Positions 19,566 to 30,600 of a stretch of DNA of 64,000 nt are shown piece by piece. Each line of letters starts with the position of its first letter. The stretch's first letter is position 1. The position numbers and the translations under genes were made by a program. Origin of the DNA: Gammaproteobacteria bacterium (GTDB lineage Bacteria > Pseudomonadota > Gammaproteobacteria > Coxiellales > Coxiellaceae). The notes beneath the pieces are model-generated. The model was given only the letters and a program-made list of their open reading frames with translations, did not search any database and was not told the origin of the DNA. The stretch covers positions 1 to 64,000 of the forward strand of contig JAPLRF010000030.1 of NCBI GenBank assembly GCA_026399315.1, written 5' to 3'.

Positions 19566-20726
19566 TTATTTAACCAACTCAACGATTTTTTTGGCTGCTT
19601 CAGTAAAACCATTTGCTGGCGTGATATTCAAACCACTTTCTGCTAATTTTTTAGCGCCCAACTCTGCATTGTTCCCTTCAAGACGAACAACCACAGGAAC
19701 AGAAACACCGACGTCTGCAACCGCTGCAATAATACCTTCCGCGATCATATCGCAACGCACGATACCACCAAAAATATTAACCAAAATTCCTTTTACATTT
19801 TTATCAGAAGTAATAATTTTAAATGCTTCGGTTACGCGTTCTTTTGTTGCGCCGCCGCCGACATCTAAAAAGTTCGCAGGATTACCGCCTTCTAACTTAA
19901 TTAAATCCATCGTCGCCATTGCAAGACCAGCACCATTCACCATGCAGCCAATATCGCCATCCAATGCAATGTAATTTAATTCCCATTGTTGTGCGCGATT
20001 TTCACGATCATCTTCTTGCATTGGATCACGCATTTCACGTAAATCAGCATGACGAAATAATGCGTTATCATCGATAATAATTTTCGCATCTAAACACTGT
20101 AATGTGTTTTCAGAAGTCACGATCAAAGGATTAATTTCAAGCATGCTCATGTCGTTCGCAACAAAGGCATCATACAAACCCGTTACCAATTGCGTAAATT
20201 CGCGCATGTGCTCTATTTTCAAACCCAAGCCAAAAAACAATTGGCGACACTGGAATGCTTGTAAGCCTACAATCGGATCAACACTCACTTTAAATATTTT
20301 TTCTGGTGTTTTATGAGCAACTTCTTCAATTTCAACACCGCCTTCTGTCGATGCCATAAACACAATGCGTTGTGACGCTCTGTCAATCACCGCACTTAAA
20401 TATAATTCACGCTCAATATCACAGGGTTTCGCAATATAGATTTGATTAACGGGTTGGCCGTGTTCATCAGTTTGAAAAGTAACTAGGCGCGTACCCAATA
20501 ATCTTTTGGCCACTTCAATCGCTTCTTCTTTGCTGCTCACCAATTTAACGCCGCCTGCTTTGCCGCGACCACCTGCATGGACCTGTGCTTTGACAACCCA
20601 ACGATTGCCACCTACAAGCGCTAATGCATCAGGTATTTCAGCAAGGGAAGAAATCACTTCGCCTTCACCCACAGCGACACCGTATTTTCTTAATAAGTTT
20701 TTTGCTTGGTATTCATGAAGATTCAT
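19566..20726 (-). CDS. sucC: Succinyl-CoA synthetase beta subunit
   Basis: [24 protein letters not shown]; start at the Met at 20726. Confidence 0.97.
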   Translation of the reverse strand: MNLHEYQAKNLLRKYGVAVGEGEVISSLAEIPDALALVGGNRWVVKAQVHAGGRGKAGGVKLVSSKEEAIEVAKRLLGTRLVTFQTDEHGQPVNQIYIAKPCDIERELYLSAVIDRASQRIVFMASTEGGVEIEEVAHKTPEKIFKVSVDPIVGLQAFQCRQLFFGLGLKIEHMREFTQLVTGLYDAFVANDMSMLEINPLIVTSENTLQCLDAKIIIDDNALFRHADLREMRDPMQEDDRENRAQQWELNYIALDGDIGCMVNGAGLAMATMDLIKLEGGNPANFLDVGGGATKERVTEAFKIITSDKNVKGILVNIFGGIVRCDMIAEGIIAAVADVGVSVPVVVRLEGNNAELGAKKLAESGLNITPANGFTEAAKKIVELVK

Positions 20727-20837
20727 AATGTAATCCAATCGGTTAAAAAAAAGGGATGATACGCGAAAAATAAGCAAACGTCATCTCTAGATCACCAAGA
20801 TGACAATGCTTTGTACGCTTGGAACGAAAAGTTATTT

Positions 20838-21557
20838 TTAGGAGGATTTATCCATGATAGCGGTATACATTTGCTCACCGTGTTTTGTTAAGGGATGATC
20901 GACATGGGGATCCTGTTTTTCTGGATACCCATAGGCAAATAACACCGAACCGCCTTTGACGTAGCCAATAAATTTATCGGCGTCTACAGGATTAACCGCG
21001 AAGCAACCCCAGCTACGACCCGCATAACCATGATCCTCAATAAAGGCAGGCGTAACATACCACGCGGGATGAATTTCAATCGCGCGGCTTGCGGCATTAC
21101 TGTTAACGCCCTTTTCCAACCCTTTCACATGCAATGATTCGCCGTGCTCGCCATCAAACACACTTGCCGTCGTATAAACACCAGGAGATGATTCATATGA
21201 ACCCGGCTGATTTGAAAAATGTTTTGCAACTAATTTACCGGTGTTTTTGCCTTGCGCAACGTGAATGCGCATTAACACTCGATCATTTTTTAAATCGATA
21301 ACCCATAAGCGTTTTTCATTAGAAGGTCTGTTGAAATCAACAATAGTTAAGACAGCGGTATTTTTAACGGCACCACTTTTTATCGCCCATCGATAACCAT
21401 TAACCGCGTAGGTTAATAATCTGGGGCTTAATCCATCGCGTGACGTTTCTTTTTTGACTTCGCCTAAAGGATCGCTTGGTGAGAGCAACATAAAACCCAC
21501 TGCTGTGAGTAATCCTCCCAAAATAATTATCGTCAATGTCACTTTTAATTTTTTCAT
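20838..21557 (-). CDS. Exported murein L,D-transpeptidase catalytic-domain family protein
   Basis: N-terminal hydrophobic segment; IEIHPAWYVTPAFIEDHGYAGRSWGCFAVNP with HG..GxSxGC-type active-site context. Confidence 0.75.
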   Translation of the reverse strand: MKKLKVTLTIIILGGLLTAVGFMLLSPSDPLGEVKKETSRDGLSPRLLTYAVNGYRWAIKSGAVKNTAVLTIVDFNRPSNEKRLWVIDLKNDRVLMRIHVAQGKNTGKLVAKHFSNQPGSYESSPGVYTTASVFDGEHGESLHVKGLEKGVNSNAASRAIEIHPAWYVTPAFIEDHGYAGRSWGCFAVNPVDADKFIGYVKGGSVLFAYGYPEKQDPHVDHPLTKHGEQMYTAIMDKSS

Positions 21558-21972
21558 ATAAATGTCTCACCTCGCTTCGTACTTAAATTATAGGTAAGAT
21601 TGGCGTGAATTGCAGCGCTATAAAATCAATATATACAAGGGATTAAAAACAAGAAGTATATTCAATAGGATAGAATATTCTCTAAAAACAAGCGAGTAAT
21701 AGAGGCATCATCGTTCCGAATAAATTTGGCTCCTCTCCGGTCTCATGCGGTAACCCAACCTATTTTTCTATATTTAATAAAAAAACGAGAACGTCGAATT
21801 AAACAATGATGTAGTGAGCGAATGTGAGGATTACGGTTGATGTGAGGAAGGCGTGATTGGCATGGATGCCAATCCCCGAGCAGCTTAATAAAATGGCACG
21901 CCTGATCTAAGCCTTTTGCTGCAGGAAAAATTAGAACATCAAGCATAATGATCACTATTTTTTCGATTAACC

Positions 21973-23373
21973 TCAACTCAAAGTCGACACACTTACCACT
22001 GGATCGCACAAAACCGTATGCGGCAAATTGGATTGTACTGAAGATGTGATTTCACACTGCGTACGAAAAACACGCCCGGAGTTTACATTACGCCAGCTCA
22101 TCTCAAGTGGATTTTCTTTATCAAACCATAGCAAGGATGGCGTTAATAATGAAGGTGTTTTAATTCGTAAATCTGTCAATTCCCCTTTTTTTTCGCGCTC
22201 TCGAAGTACTTCAATGACACTGTCACGCACATGTGTTTTTTCTTGAATATTATCTATAATAGCCATTCCAGCGCCCGATAAAAACTCGCTGAATAGATAT
22301 CCGACATTGGATAATATAAAAAGAAAAAGCACTTTCTCAGGTGTTGGCATTTGATCAGATGATTTAGCGATAGCACCTTGACCCACTCTCATCGCTACAA
22401 TACTGCCAATCATACTAATCAGCGCTTGAATGCAGGGTCTTGCACTTTTCACATAGATTGTTTCCAGTAAAGCAGACATCATGATCATCATGCGAAAACA
22501 AAAAGTATAAGTAGGATCAAAAGGCAGCGCATAGTTAACAACGCGTGCATTCAGATCGTCAATAACACCTTCAGATAAATGACATGCCACTAGATTCATA
22601 CTCAATAAACGCAACAACGACATCATCCCAGAGTAATAGGTATAAAAAAAGCCGACAAGAATGCCTGTCGTCTTAAATAAAATAAGTGTGTTGCGCTCTG
22701 TTAAGTATTGCGAAATAAATACAGCGACATACTCTGCTTTTTCTTGCGATGTTGTTGCACGAAACACGGCGCATTGAATACACCGCAAGAAAATTTTTTT
22801 AAAATAAATTGCAGCAATATGTGCGGCTGGTTTTCTCGTCAACACAGTTCCCAATAATAACGAAAATTCTCCACCCATCCCTATTAACGAATATTGATAA
22901 ATAAACCCACCCAATTCTTTTGTTTTCATTTTAAAATACGGAAACCCTGCTTTTTTTCTCGCAATAATTAATTTCTGAATTTGAATTTCCCATAAAATGA
23001 GTTGTTGATAGCGTGTTTCCCGCATGTTTTTTAATTGTTGCGACAGCTCGTTTGGATTGACACTTAAATCAAGTAACTTTTGCAATGCCTCGAGATTCAG
23101 CAACTGAAGACATGCCGTTAAATCATCTTTTGGAAGACGATAAAAATGACAGCGACTTTTTTTATCTTGCTGTAACATTTCTGTTAACGCATCAGACGTG
23201 CTATTTTCCGTAACACATGTTTTATTTCTCTGATCAATTACAGCAGCGTACAACAAGGTGACATATAAATTCTCCTTTATTGATATATAATGCGCAGGAT
23301 CTATTTTTCTCAGCGCATCGAATGTCGCTTGTAAATCTTGAATGACAGATAATTTATCGGGCGCGGTTCGCAT
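21973..23373 (-). CDS. Hypothetical protein with hydrophobic segments
   Basis: 466 aa; segments TGILVGFFYTYYSGMMSLLRLLSM and VLFLFILSNVGYLFSEFLSGAGMAII. Confidence 0.6.
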   Translation of the reverse strand: MRTAPDKLSVIQDLQATFDALRKIDPAHYISIKENLYVTLLYAAVIDQRNKTCVTENSTSDALTEMLQQDKKSRCHFYRLPKDDLTACLQLLNLEALQKLLDLSVNPNELSQQLKNMRETRYQQLILWEIQIQKLIIARKKAGFPYFKMKTKELGGFIYQYSLIGMGGEFSLLLGTVLTRKPAAHIAAIYFKKIFLRCIQCAVFRATTSQEKAEYVAVFISQYLTERNTLILFKTTGILVGFFYTYYSGMMSLLRLLSMNLVACHLSEGVIDDLNARVVNYALPFDPTYTFCFRMMIMMSALLETIYVKSARPCIQALISMIGSIVAMRVGQGAIAKSSDQMPTPEKVLFLFILSNVGYLFSEFLSGAGMAIIDNIQEKTHVRDSVIEVLREREKKGELTDLRIKTPSLLTPSLLWFDKENPLEMSWRNVNSGRVFRTQCEITSSVQSNLPHTVLCDPVVSVSTLS

Positions 23374-23536
23374 AATGTGTTTTCCTGCTTATTTAAGACT
23401 AGAGTGTATCTACATAATATTAACAGGATATTAAATCTAATTTTTGACACTTTTAAAAAAATATACAGATATCTTAATACTATCTTAATACTAATTCGTT
23501 AAAGTGGTGCAACCAATTATAATAGGGTAATTTTTC

Positions 23537-26500
23537 ATGCCAATACCTAGCCGATATTCCGTTTATCTGCATTCCGATCTTCATGAAATATTTGAAAACG
23601 CTGACAGCATCGTCGACAGTGTGACACGGTATATGAATGGCGAAAATGCCGGAATTAAGCCAAAAATTGAGCATTGGCATGGCACAGATTTTCTTGTCTT
23701 GAGAACAGACAGACAAAGCGGTTCGCGCGCATTTTTGCAACGCGTGATGATCAATCGTCAATATTATTTAATACTGCATTCGATTACAGTAACACATGAT
23801 CATTATAAAGATACGCGTACCCAACCATTTAGCAATGTGATGGACAAAGCGCCGACAGGTTATGTGTTGCATACGCCCTTAAATGATTTGGCGCAGCCTA
23901 TTGCGCAAGGCGAGCACAACATTGAATGGCAAGATCATATTATGAATTTAACGGATGTGCAGGTTGCAGCTGCGCATTCTTGCATAGACCATCCCGTGAC
24001 TATTTTATCTGGTCCGCCAGGTTCTGGGAAATCCTTGTCTGTTTTTGCAAGCATGCAAGCGCATGTTAGAAAATGTGAATCGGAAAATAAAAGCGCATCC
24101 CTATTGTTTGTTTGCGAAACACCTGAATTGTTGCGATATTTAAAAAGAGTCTGGCATGAATGGTACCGTTCTCCCAAAAATAACAAATTCAAAGTTACGG
24201 TTACATTTGAAAATTATCAAAGTATAGTTTCCAACGTACTAATGGATGACGACGAATTAAAAAAGGTGATTACAGATCCGAAAGCACATTTTATTTCTTT
24301 TTTGGAATCCTCGCCTAAAAAAAATAGAGCATTATCTTCCAGTGATATTTTTCATGAATTATTACTTCATTCCGATATTCTACATCATGATTTTTCTTCT
24401 CAAAATAACTTTAGTAATTCAGATTATAAAGCTACCGGAAAACGACATCATCTTTTTAATGATGAGCAATTACGACTGATTTACGATCTTTATTGTCGCT
24501 ATAGGCAATCGATTGCCGATACGCATATCAATCTATTGTTTGAGCCCATTGAAACTAAAATAGAAAAATATTCCGCTCTATTTGTGGATGAAGCTCACGT
24601 TTATAGTCTTATTCAGTTATTGATGCTTTGTGATTTAGGCAATGAATCTATTTTTGTCATCGACTCACATCAATCAGCATGCGCGATTGCCAATTATGAT
24701 CGCTTTATTTCACAGCTTAGCAAGAGAAAATGCATTACACCCAATGTGATTTATTTGCCCGTGACCTATCGAACACCCAAAATCGTCACTGACTTATTAA
24801 ATAGAATGTTGCGAATTAAAAATGAGGTGCATGGCGGTTTATTGAGTAAGGATGCCTATATTAAAATTGAAACGGATGAAAATCAAATAGAAGGCACACT
24901 GTCTTTGATCACAACAACAAATGACGAAGATCAATTAAATCAATTAAAACAATTCGGGAAATCAATTGGTTTCGCGGTTATTATTTTTTCTGAAGCAAGC
25001 AGAATAGAAGCAGCTTCTCGCTATGGCATTAGCGATATGATTTTCACAATCAATCAAATTCGCGGGCTAGAATTTGAGCAAGTTGTTTTATTTAAGCCTT
25101 TTTCAGAGACTATTTCTCATGAAATAAGCAAAGATTGTGCTTTGCTTGATGTTAATTCTCCTTCAAAGGCAGCGCGTCCAGACAGTAAGACATTGAGTGA
25201 AAATGAAAGCAAAAAGGCGGCGTATTTAAATGATCTTTTGGTTGCAGCATCAAGAACGACGCGCGATTTAATAATAGAGGATGAGAGCGCTCACTTTTTA
25301 AAAGTACGAAACTTACTTGGCAGCTTGCAAGGAAAATCAATTAATGAAGCGGTGATAGCGCCACAAAAGCAATCTACACGCGATGAAATTATTGAACAGG
25401 CATTGACGTTTTTTAAGAATGACAATGAAAAGCTTGCTCGGTCTATATTAAAATCCAGATTGGGTATCGTGGACCGAGAGATCGATATTTTATTGGGGAT
25501 GACACCAGTAGCGGCTGTTTCTGCTCACAGGGAAATGAATACGGGTAAGGAAAAAGTTACAATGAAAAATGCTGTTTCTGCCGCTGTTCAACCGAGCAAC
25601 AATCACCGCGGATCTGCTGATGCAAAAACAGTCATCATAAGAAAAATACTGGATGGTAAATTTGATGATAAAACGCTAAAACCTTATCTAAGAGAGCTGG
25701 TATTACTATCTAATTCTGCTTCAGAAATGGGTATTTTCTTTGAAGAACATTTATTGGATCGCCTCGCCTCCCACTGTTTTTTTAATGATTTCGAAAATCA
25801 ATATATTGATATTAATTTTTATACTGAAGATAAACAAAAAATAACGTTTTTTTATCAAGCCTTGTTATCAAAATTGTCAACACCATCAAAACAAGAAAAT
25901 CCTGTTGTTTTTGGAAATCTGTCTGGATTTGTCATCTCTTGTTTATTTGATGTGTTTAGGCCTGAATTTTATAATGTCATCAAGAATTTTTTATTAACCG
26001 CTAAAAAGGAAGATAAATTTTTATTTTTCAATTCTGGTAATAATAGAAATTCTACCCCGATTTTTTTTATACTAATGGTGAGCCCATTCAATCAATATCG
26101 TGATCTGGCGCTTGAAATACTGAAAGATGATGACGTTATTGTACCAACACATTTTGACATGCATATTTTTGGTAAGAATTTAAATGGTTTTTATACAATG
26201 GACAGTCATTTTAACGGTGACAATGATTTTCTTCCGTATTTTATAAAATTGTTGACGATACTGTTTGAAAAAAATATTAATTTAATTTCAGGTGTGCAGT
26301 TTGATTTTTTATTTTTACCATTATTGCTGGGTCTTTTGATTCGTCCAGAAGGTTTTTCCCTGTTTAGAAAAATAGTTGTTTCAAATAGCGGGATCGTTAA
26401 AATGTTATCGGTAGATCGCATGCTTTCAATCCATTTGTTTGAAAAAATACAAAACCCGATTTTAATAACCGAGTATTTATTATTAAAAGAAATCTTAACT

Positions 26501-27388
26501 CAAATTGAGATCGTCGATCAAAAATTTTATTTTTATCTCATTTCTCGTTTAATGTTGGATAATGTGCCAGTGGCTAGTGCACTTTTAAAATCTTCCTTTG
26601 GCGATTTTGTTGTAAAAATGCCGCTTACTCAGTTTATTAATCTTATCGAAAAAATCAGTGATCGTGAAATACAAGCATTGATTCGTGGAAAATTAATTGT
26701 GTCTTCTGAAGGGAATGATGCAGACATTGCAGCCCATGCGTGGTGGTGCTCATTCCTCAAAACAGACAAGAAGGTGTTAGCGGATGAAAAAAAATATTCT
26801 TTTTTGTATCGTATGTTTGATCCGGATTTTGTAAGCAGTATATTAAAAACGGCCTCTGAAATTGTCGATTTAGAAGAGCTTACAGCAGATGAACGAATTG
26901 ATCTGCTTTTGTTTCAATATAAAGCTTATGTATACGCCAGGAAAAATTATTTATTTGTTGAATCGGAAGCATTTCGTCAAAATTATTGTTTTCTTGAAAA
27001 CTGTTTGGATACAATTGATGTCACTGGATTAAAAAAAGAAGAGGTTGTTTTTGCCTTATATAATGTCAATCCAAATGCGGATGTCGATCCCAATAAACAG
27101 GGCTTTTTTTTTCGGGCTCCATTGCTTTTGGAAGAGATTCATCAATTGCTTCCTGGGAAAAATATGATGAATGGTTATATTGATTATTTAAACGGTAAGC
27201 CAATGAAAATTAATCTTGCTACATTTCCTAAAATAAACGTTATCAATTACGATCGCGACAATGGCGGGAAAGGTACTGCGCTGAGATTGATAGGAAGGCT
27301 GCGTGAAAAAATGCACGCGCTTGTAGTCGCGACAGCAGCAGATGCGCCATCAACCCAACAAAAAGCGAGTAGTTTGGGCTGTCGTTAA
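23537..27388 (+). CDS. UvrD-like superfamily 1 helicase-related protein with long unassigned C-terminal region
   Basis: Walker A LSGPPGSGKSLSVFA; motif II LFVDEAH; motif III FVIDSHQSA; IV LPVTYRTPKIVTDLLNRML; V INQIRGLEFEQVVLF; VI LLVAASRTTRDLIIED; last ~650 aa without recognised motif. Confidence 0.8.
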   Translation: MPIPSRYSVYLHSDLHEIFENADSIVDSVTRYMNGENAGIKPKIEHWHGTDFLVLRTDRQSGSRAFLQRVMINRQYYLILHSITVTHDHYKDTRTQPFSNVMDKAPTGYVLHTPLNDLAQPIAQGEHNIEWQDHIMNLTDVQVAAAHSCIDHPVTILSGPPGSGKSLSVFASMQAHVRKCESENKSASLLFVCETPELLRYLKRVWHEWYRSPKNNKFKVTVTFENYQSIVSNVLMDDDELKKVITDPKAHFISFLESSPKKNRALSSSDIFHELLLHSDILHHDFSSQNNFSNSDYKATGKRHHLFNDEQLRLIYDLYCRYRQSIADTHINLLFEPIETKIEKYSALFVDEAHVYSLIQLLMLCDLGNESIFVIDSHQSACAIANYDRFISQLSKRKCITPNVIYLPVTYRTPKIVTDLLNRMLRIKNEVHGGLLSKDAYIKIETDENQIEGTLSLITTTNDEDQLNQLKQFGKSIGFAVIIFSEASRIEAASRYGISDMIFTINQIRGLEFEQVVLFKPFSETISHEISKDCALLDVNSPSKAARPDSKTLSENESKKAAYLNDLLVAASRTTRDLIIEDESAHFLKVRNLLGSLQGKSINEAVIAPQKQSTRDEIIEQALTFFKNDNEKLARSILKSRLGIVDREIDILLGMTPVAAVSAHREMNTGKEKVTMKNAVSAAVQPSNNHRGSADAKTVIIRKILDGKFDDKTLKPYLRELVLLSNSASEMGIFFEEHLLDRLASHCFFNDFENQYIDINFYTEDKQKITFFYQALLSKLSTPSKQENPVVFGNLSGFVISCLFDVFRPEFYNVIKNFLLTAKKEDKFLFFNSGNNRNSTPIFFILMVSPFNQYRDLALEILKDDDVIVPTHFDMHIFGKNLNGFYTMDSHFNGDNDFLPYFIKLLTILFEKNINLISGVQFDFLFLPLLLGLLIRPEGFSLFRKIVVSNSGIVKMLSVDRMLSIHLFEKIQNPILITEYLLLKEILTQIEIVDQKFYFYLISRLMLDNVPVASALLKSSFGDFVVKMPLTQFINLIEKISDREIQALIRGKLIVSSEGNDADIAAHAWWCSFLKTDKKVLADEKKYSFLYRMFDPDFVSSILKTASEIVDLEELTADERIDLLLFQYKAYVYARKNYLFVESEAFRQNYCFLENCLDTIDVTGLKKEEVVFALYNVNPNADVDPNKQGFFFRAPLLLEEIHQLLPGKNMMNGYIDYLNGKPMKINLATFPKINVINYDRDNGGKGTALRLIGRLREKMHALVVATAADAPSTQQKASSLGCR

Positions 27389-27604
27389 GGATGAAATTCG
27401 GAGCGTGTGCCGTTTATCTTGGCGCCTGCTCGAGACGTACATTTTCAGGTATTGTAAATTAATGCAATATGCATTCTAATTGGGCAGCAGAATTTTACAT
27501 CAGCTTGGAAAATGGATCATTTCTAGAGTTTGCTTCGCGTAGTCTCTGATATTGTTAAAATGTTAGATGAGTCAACAAACGAAAAACTAAAGAGATTTTT
27601 ATCC

Positions 27605-30600
27605 ATGCGTTATCTTCCTGATTTTAGCAGCCTATTTCCAACAGCGTATTTACCATCGATACCACCATCTCTCAGTAACGCAGTCTTCACATTTGGAACA
27701 GCAGCCTTGGCAAATGCTGCACGCAATCCGTTTGCGTCTAGCACCTCTGCATTATTACCTGTTTTAAGCGGAATGGCTTGTTTGCCGATGGTAACAGCAA
27801 ATACACAGCCCCCAGCCAGTTTAGATCTTGCTGATCTAAGCACTGAAACGCTGGAGAATCACAATAATACAAGGCGTGTTGCTTCGGCACTTGCGGCGTC
27901 ACCTGACCCTGAAACACCTGCATTTTTAACGACACTGGATACGGCTGCTGTTGCGTACTCTGTTCAGCAAACCCAAGATTCAGGATTCATTGTTGCTGGA
28001 TATACAAACAGTTTGGGTGCTGGGAACTACGATCTCATGCTCACCAAATTTACGCCGGAAGGCACTTTATCTTGGACAAAAACCTTAGGGGGTGTAAATG
28101 ATGATCAGGGCTTTTCTATTCAAGAAACCAATGACGCTGGATTTATTGTTACAGGGCAAACCAGTAGCTTTGGCATAGGACCTTATAACACTTTGCTTGG
28201 CAAATTTTCCTCTAACGGCACGCTTCAGTGGGCAAAAACAGCAGGTGGGGCGGATAACGATGTGGGGTTAGGTGTTCGACAAATGCAAGACGGCGGATTC
28301 ATTGTTGCTGGATACACAAGCAGCTTCGGCGCAGGGGGTTATGACGTCCTACTCACCAAATTCTTCCCTAATGGCACCCTGTCTTGGGCAAAAACCTTGG
28401 GCGGCGGAAGCAACGAGCAAGCTTATAGTATTCAACTAACCCAGGATGCCGGGTTTATCGTTTCTGGATATACATACAGTTTCGGCGGAGGATTTTCTGA
28501 TGTCCTACTCGCCAAGTTTTCCGCTAGTGGTGCACTATTGTGGGCAAAAACATTAGGAGGGAGCGCCGTTGAGATTGGTTATGATGCTCAGCAAACTCAG
28601 GACGGTGGATTTATTGTTGGAGGGCATAATAGCGGCTTCGGAACAGGGACAGGGACTGATAATGGCTTACTCGCTAAATTTTCTTCAAATGGCATATTGT
28701 TGTGGGCAAAAGTCTTAACTGCCGGGGATCACACCAGCTTTGATTCTGTGCAGCAAATTCAAGACGGTGGGTTCATTGTCACAGGCGCCTCTGACAGATT
28801 AGCTGCAGGAGGAAAGTCTGAGACATTGGTCGCTAAATTTTCTTCAAATGGCACATTATTGTGGGCGGTAACATTAGCCAGTAATTACAGCAATAACGCT
28901 CATTCCATTCAACAAACCTCAGATGGCGGATTTGCGATAACCGGTGAAGGCAGTGCTGGCCTTTTTCTCGCCAAATTCGACCCAAACAGCAAGATTCTAA
29001 ATTGTAATATGACACAAGTGATCAATCTCGCAGTAAGAGATGTCACCAATTCAATTAACGTCACTTCTCCTGCATTCACAGTGACAACACCAAACATAAG
29101 CGTTTTAAATTGGCCAATTGCTGCCGTATCACAAAACCTGACTCAAAATAGGTTGTGCTCCCAAAAAAGTGAGACTGCTTCTGATAGCCTGATTCAAAGT
29201 GGGTCGCTTTCTCATTCGTTAGGAAACACCAATTCTAAAAAACAAACTGATTCTCATTCATTTAAAAACAGCGATTCGAAAAAGCTTAGCAACTCTCATT
29301 CACTTAAAAACACTGACTCCAGAAAGCTTAGCAACTCTCATTCACTTAAAAACACTGACTCCAAAAAACTTAGCAATTCTCATTCGTCAGAAGACACCAA
29401 CTCCCAAAAATCGACTGATTCGCTGTCTGCTCAAATAGTAAAAACCCTAACCCCGCAGCCAACGCCTACCCGCGCCACCCGATTAAGCACTTCCGCCTTG
29501 ATTCAAGCGTCTGATCTTTCGATCACCGGCATCATTCACGCTCAAATTTCACCTTCTGGCGCTTTAGTATTAATTCAAACCAGCGCAGGACTGCAATTAA
29601 TTACAGTGAGTCAAAATAGCGTCATGACGGAAGCGGGTCAGCTCGCGCTGCCGGGAATAATAAAAGCCACCGTGTTTTCTCAAGATGAGCACTATCTATT
29701 TGTGGCAAACAATCAAAACAGCATCCAGATCATCAATCTTAATGATCCCACTAATCCTATATCCATCGGCTTTGTGTCGGCAGGAACGGGAATTCAAAGT
29801 TTAAGCATGAGTGGCGGAGGTCAACATCTGCTGGTTGGGACGAACGCTGGCATCACAGTATTATCGGCCGCAACGCCAGCCATGCCTACGACAATGACCA
29901 TGCTTACCACTTACAGAACTTCAGAACCAGTTAAATCCATTCAGGCCAATCCCAATAACAATGTCGTTGCCATCGGATCAGGCAACAACGTCACTTTGCT
30001 TAAATTTGAAAATAATAACTTCACTGCGCTAGATCAAAAAATATTTACAAGCCCTATCAGAAGCATTTCACCTGTTGATCAAGTTGCTCCAACACAACTA
30101 ACGCTGACTCTAAATAATGGTGACACCGTATTTTTAAACACGTCCAATCCAAAGTCCGCCACAGTGGTGTCTATTATTCCCGGCTCATCATCTGAATTAA
30201 CAACTGTCTCCGGTACGACATTATTGGCTGCAGGCGTTAAACCAGGCATTCAAATCTTTCAAAATGATCGGAAAAATTGGCAAACAGCTCGTGAGGCTGG
30301 CTATAGCCCTGTAACAGGCTCAGTAACTAATTTATTATTTTCTGCAGATGGTGGATTTGCAATTTACACTGATAACCAAGGATTAAAACTCATTAAAGTG
30401 ATAAAAGATCAGGGGCGACTGGATGTGCCACTGCCACGGTTGCTGAATACGGTAAAGCTTGGTTTCCCAGTTCGTAATGTGTTGTTAAACGAAGAGCGTG
30501 GTTGGATTGCTGTTGGTGGTAATCAGTTAACGTTTATTGCGCGGGAAAATCTACAGCTTCCAACGATATTAGGTGTTTTCAATACAACGGGTAACGTGCA

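Noticed and set aside
21743-22009. 88-aa ORF downstream of the 466-aa protein, with palindrome gattggcatggatgccaatc
   Set aside because: Composition not convincingly coding; could be a mobile-element remnant but no recognisable transposase or intron motif
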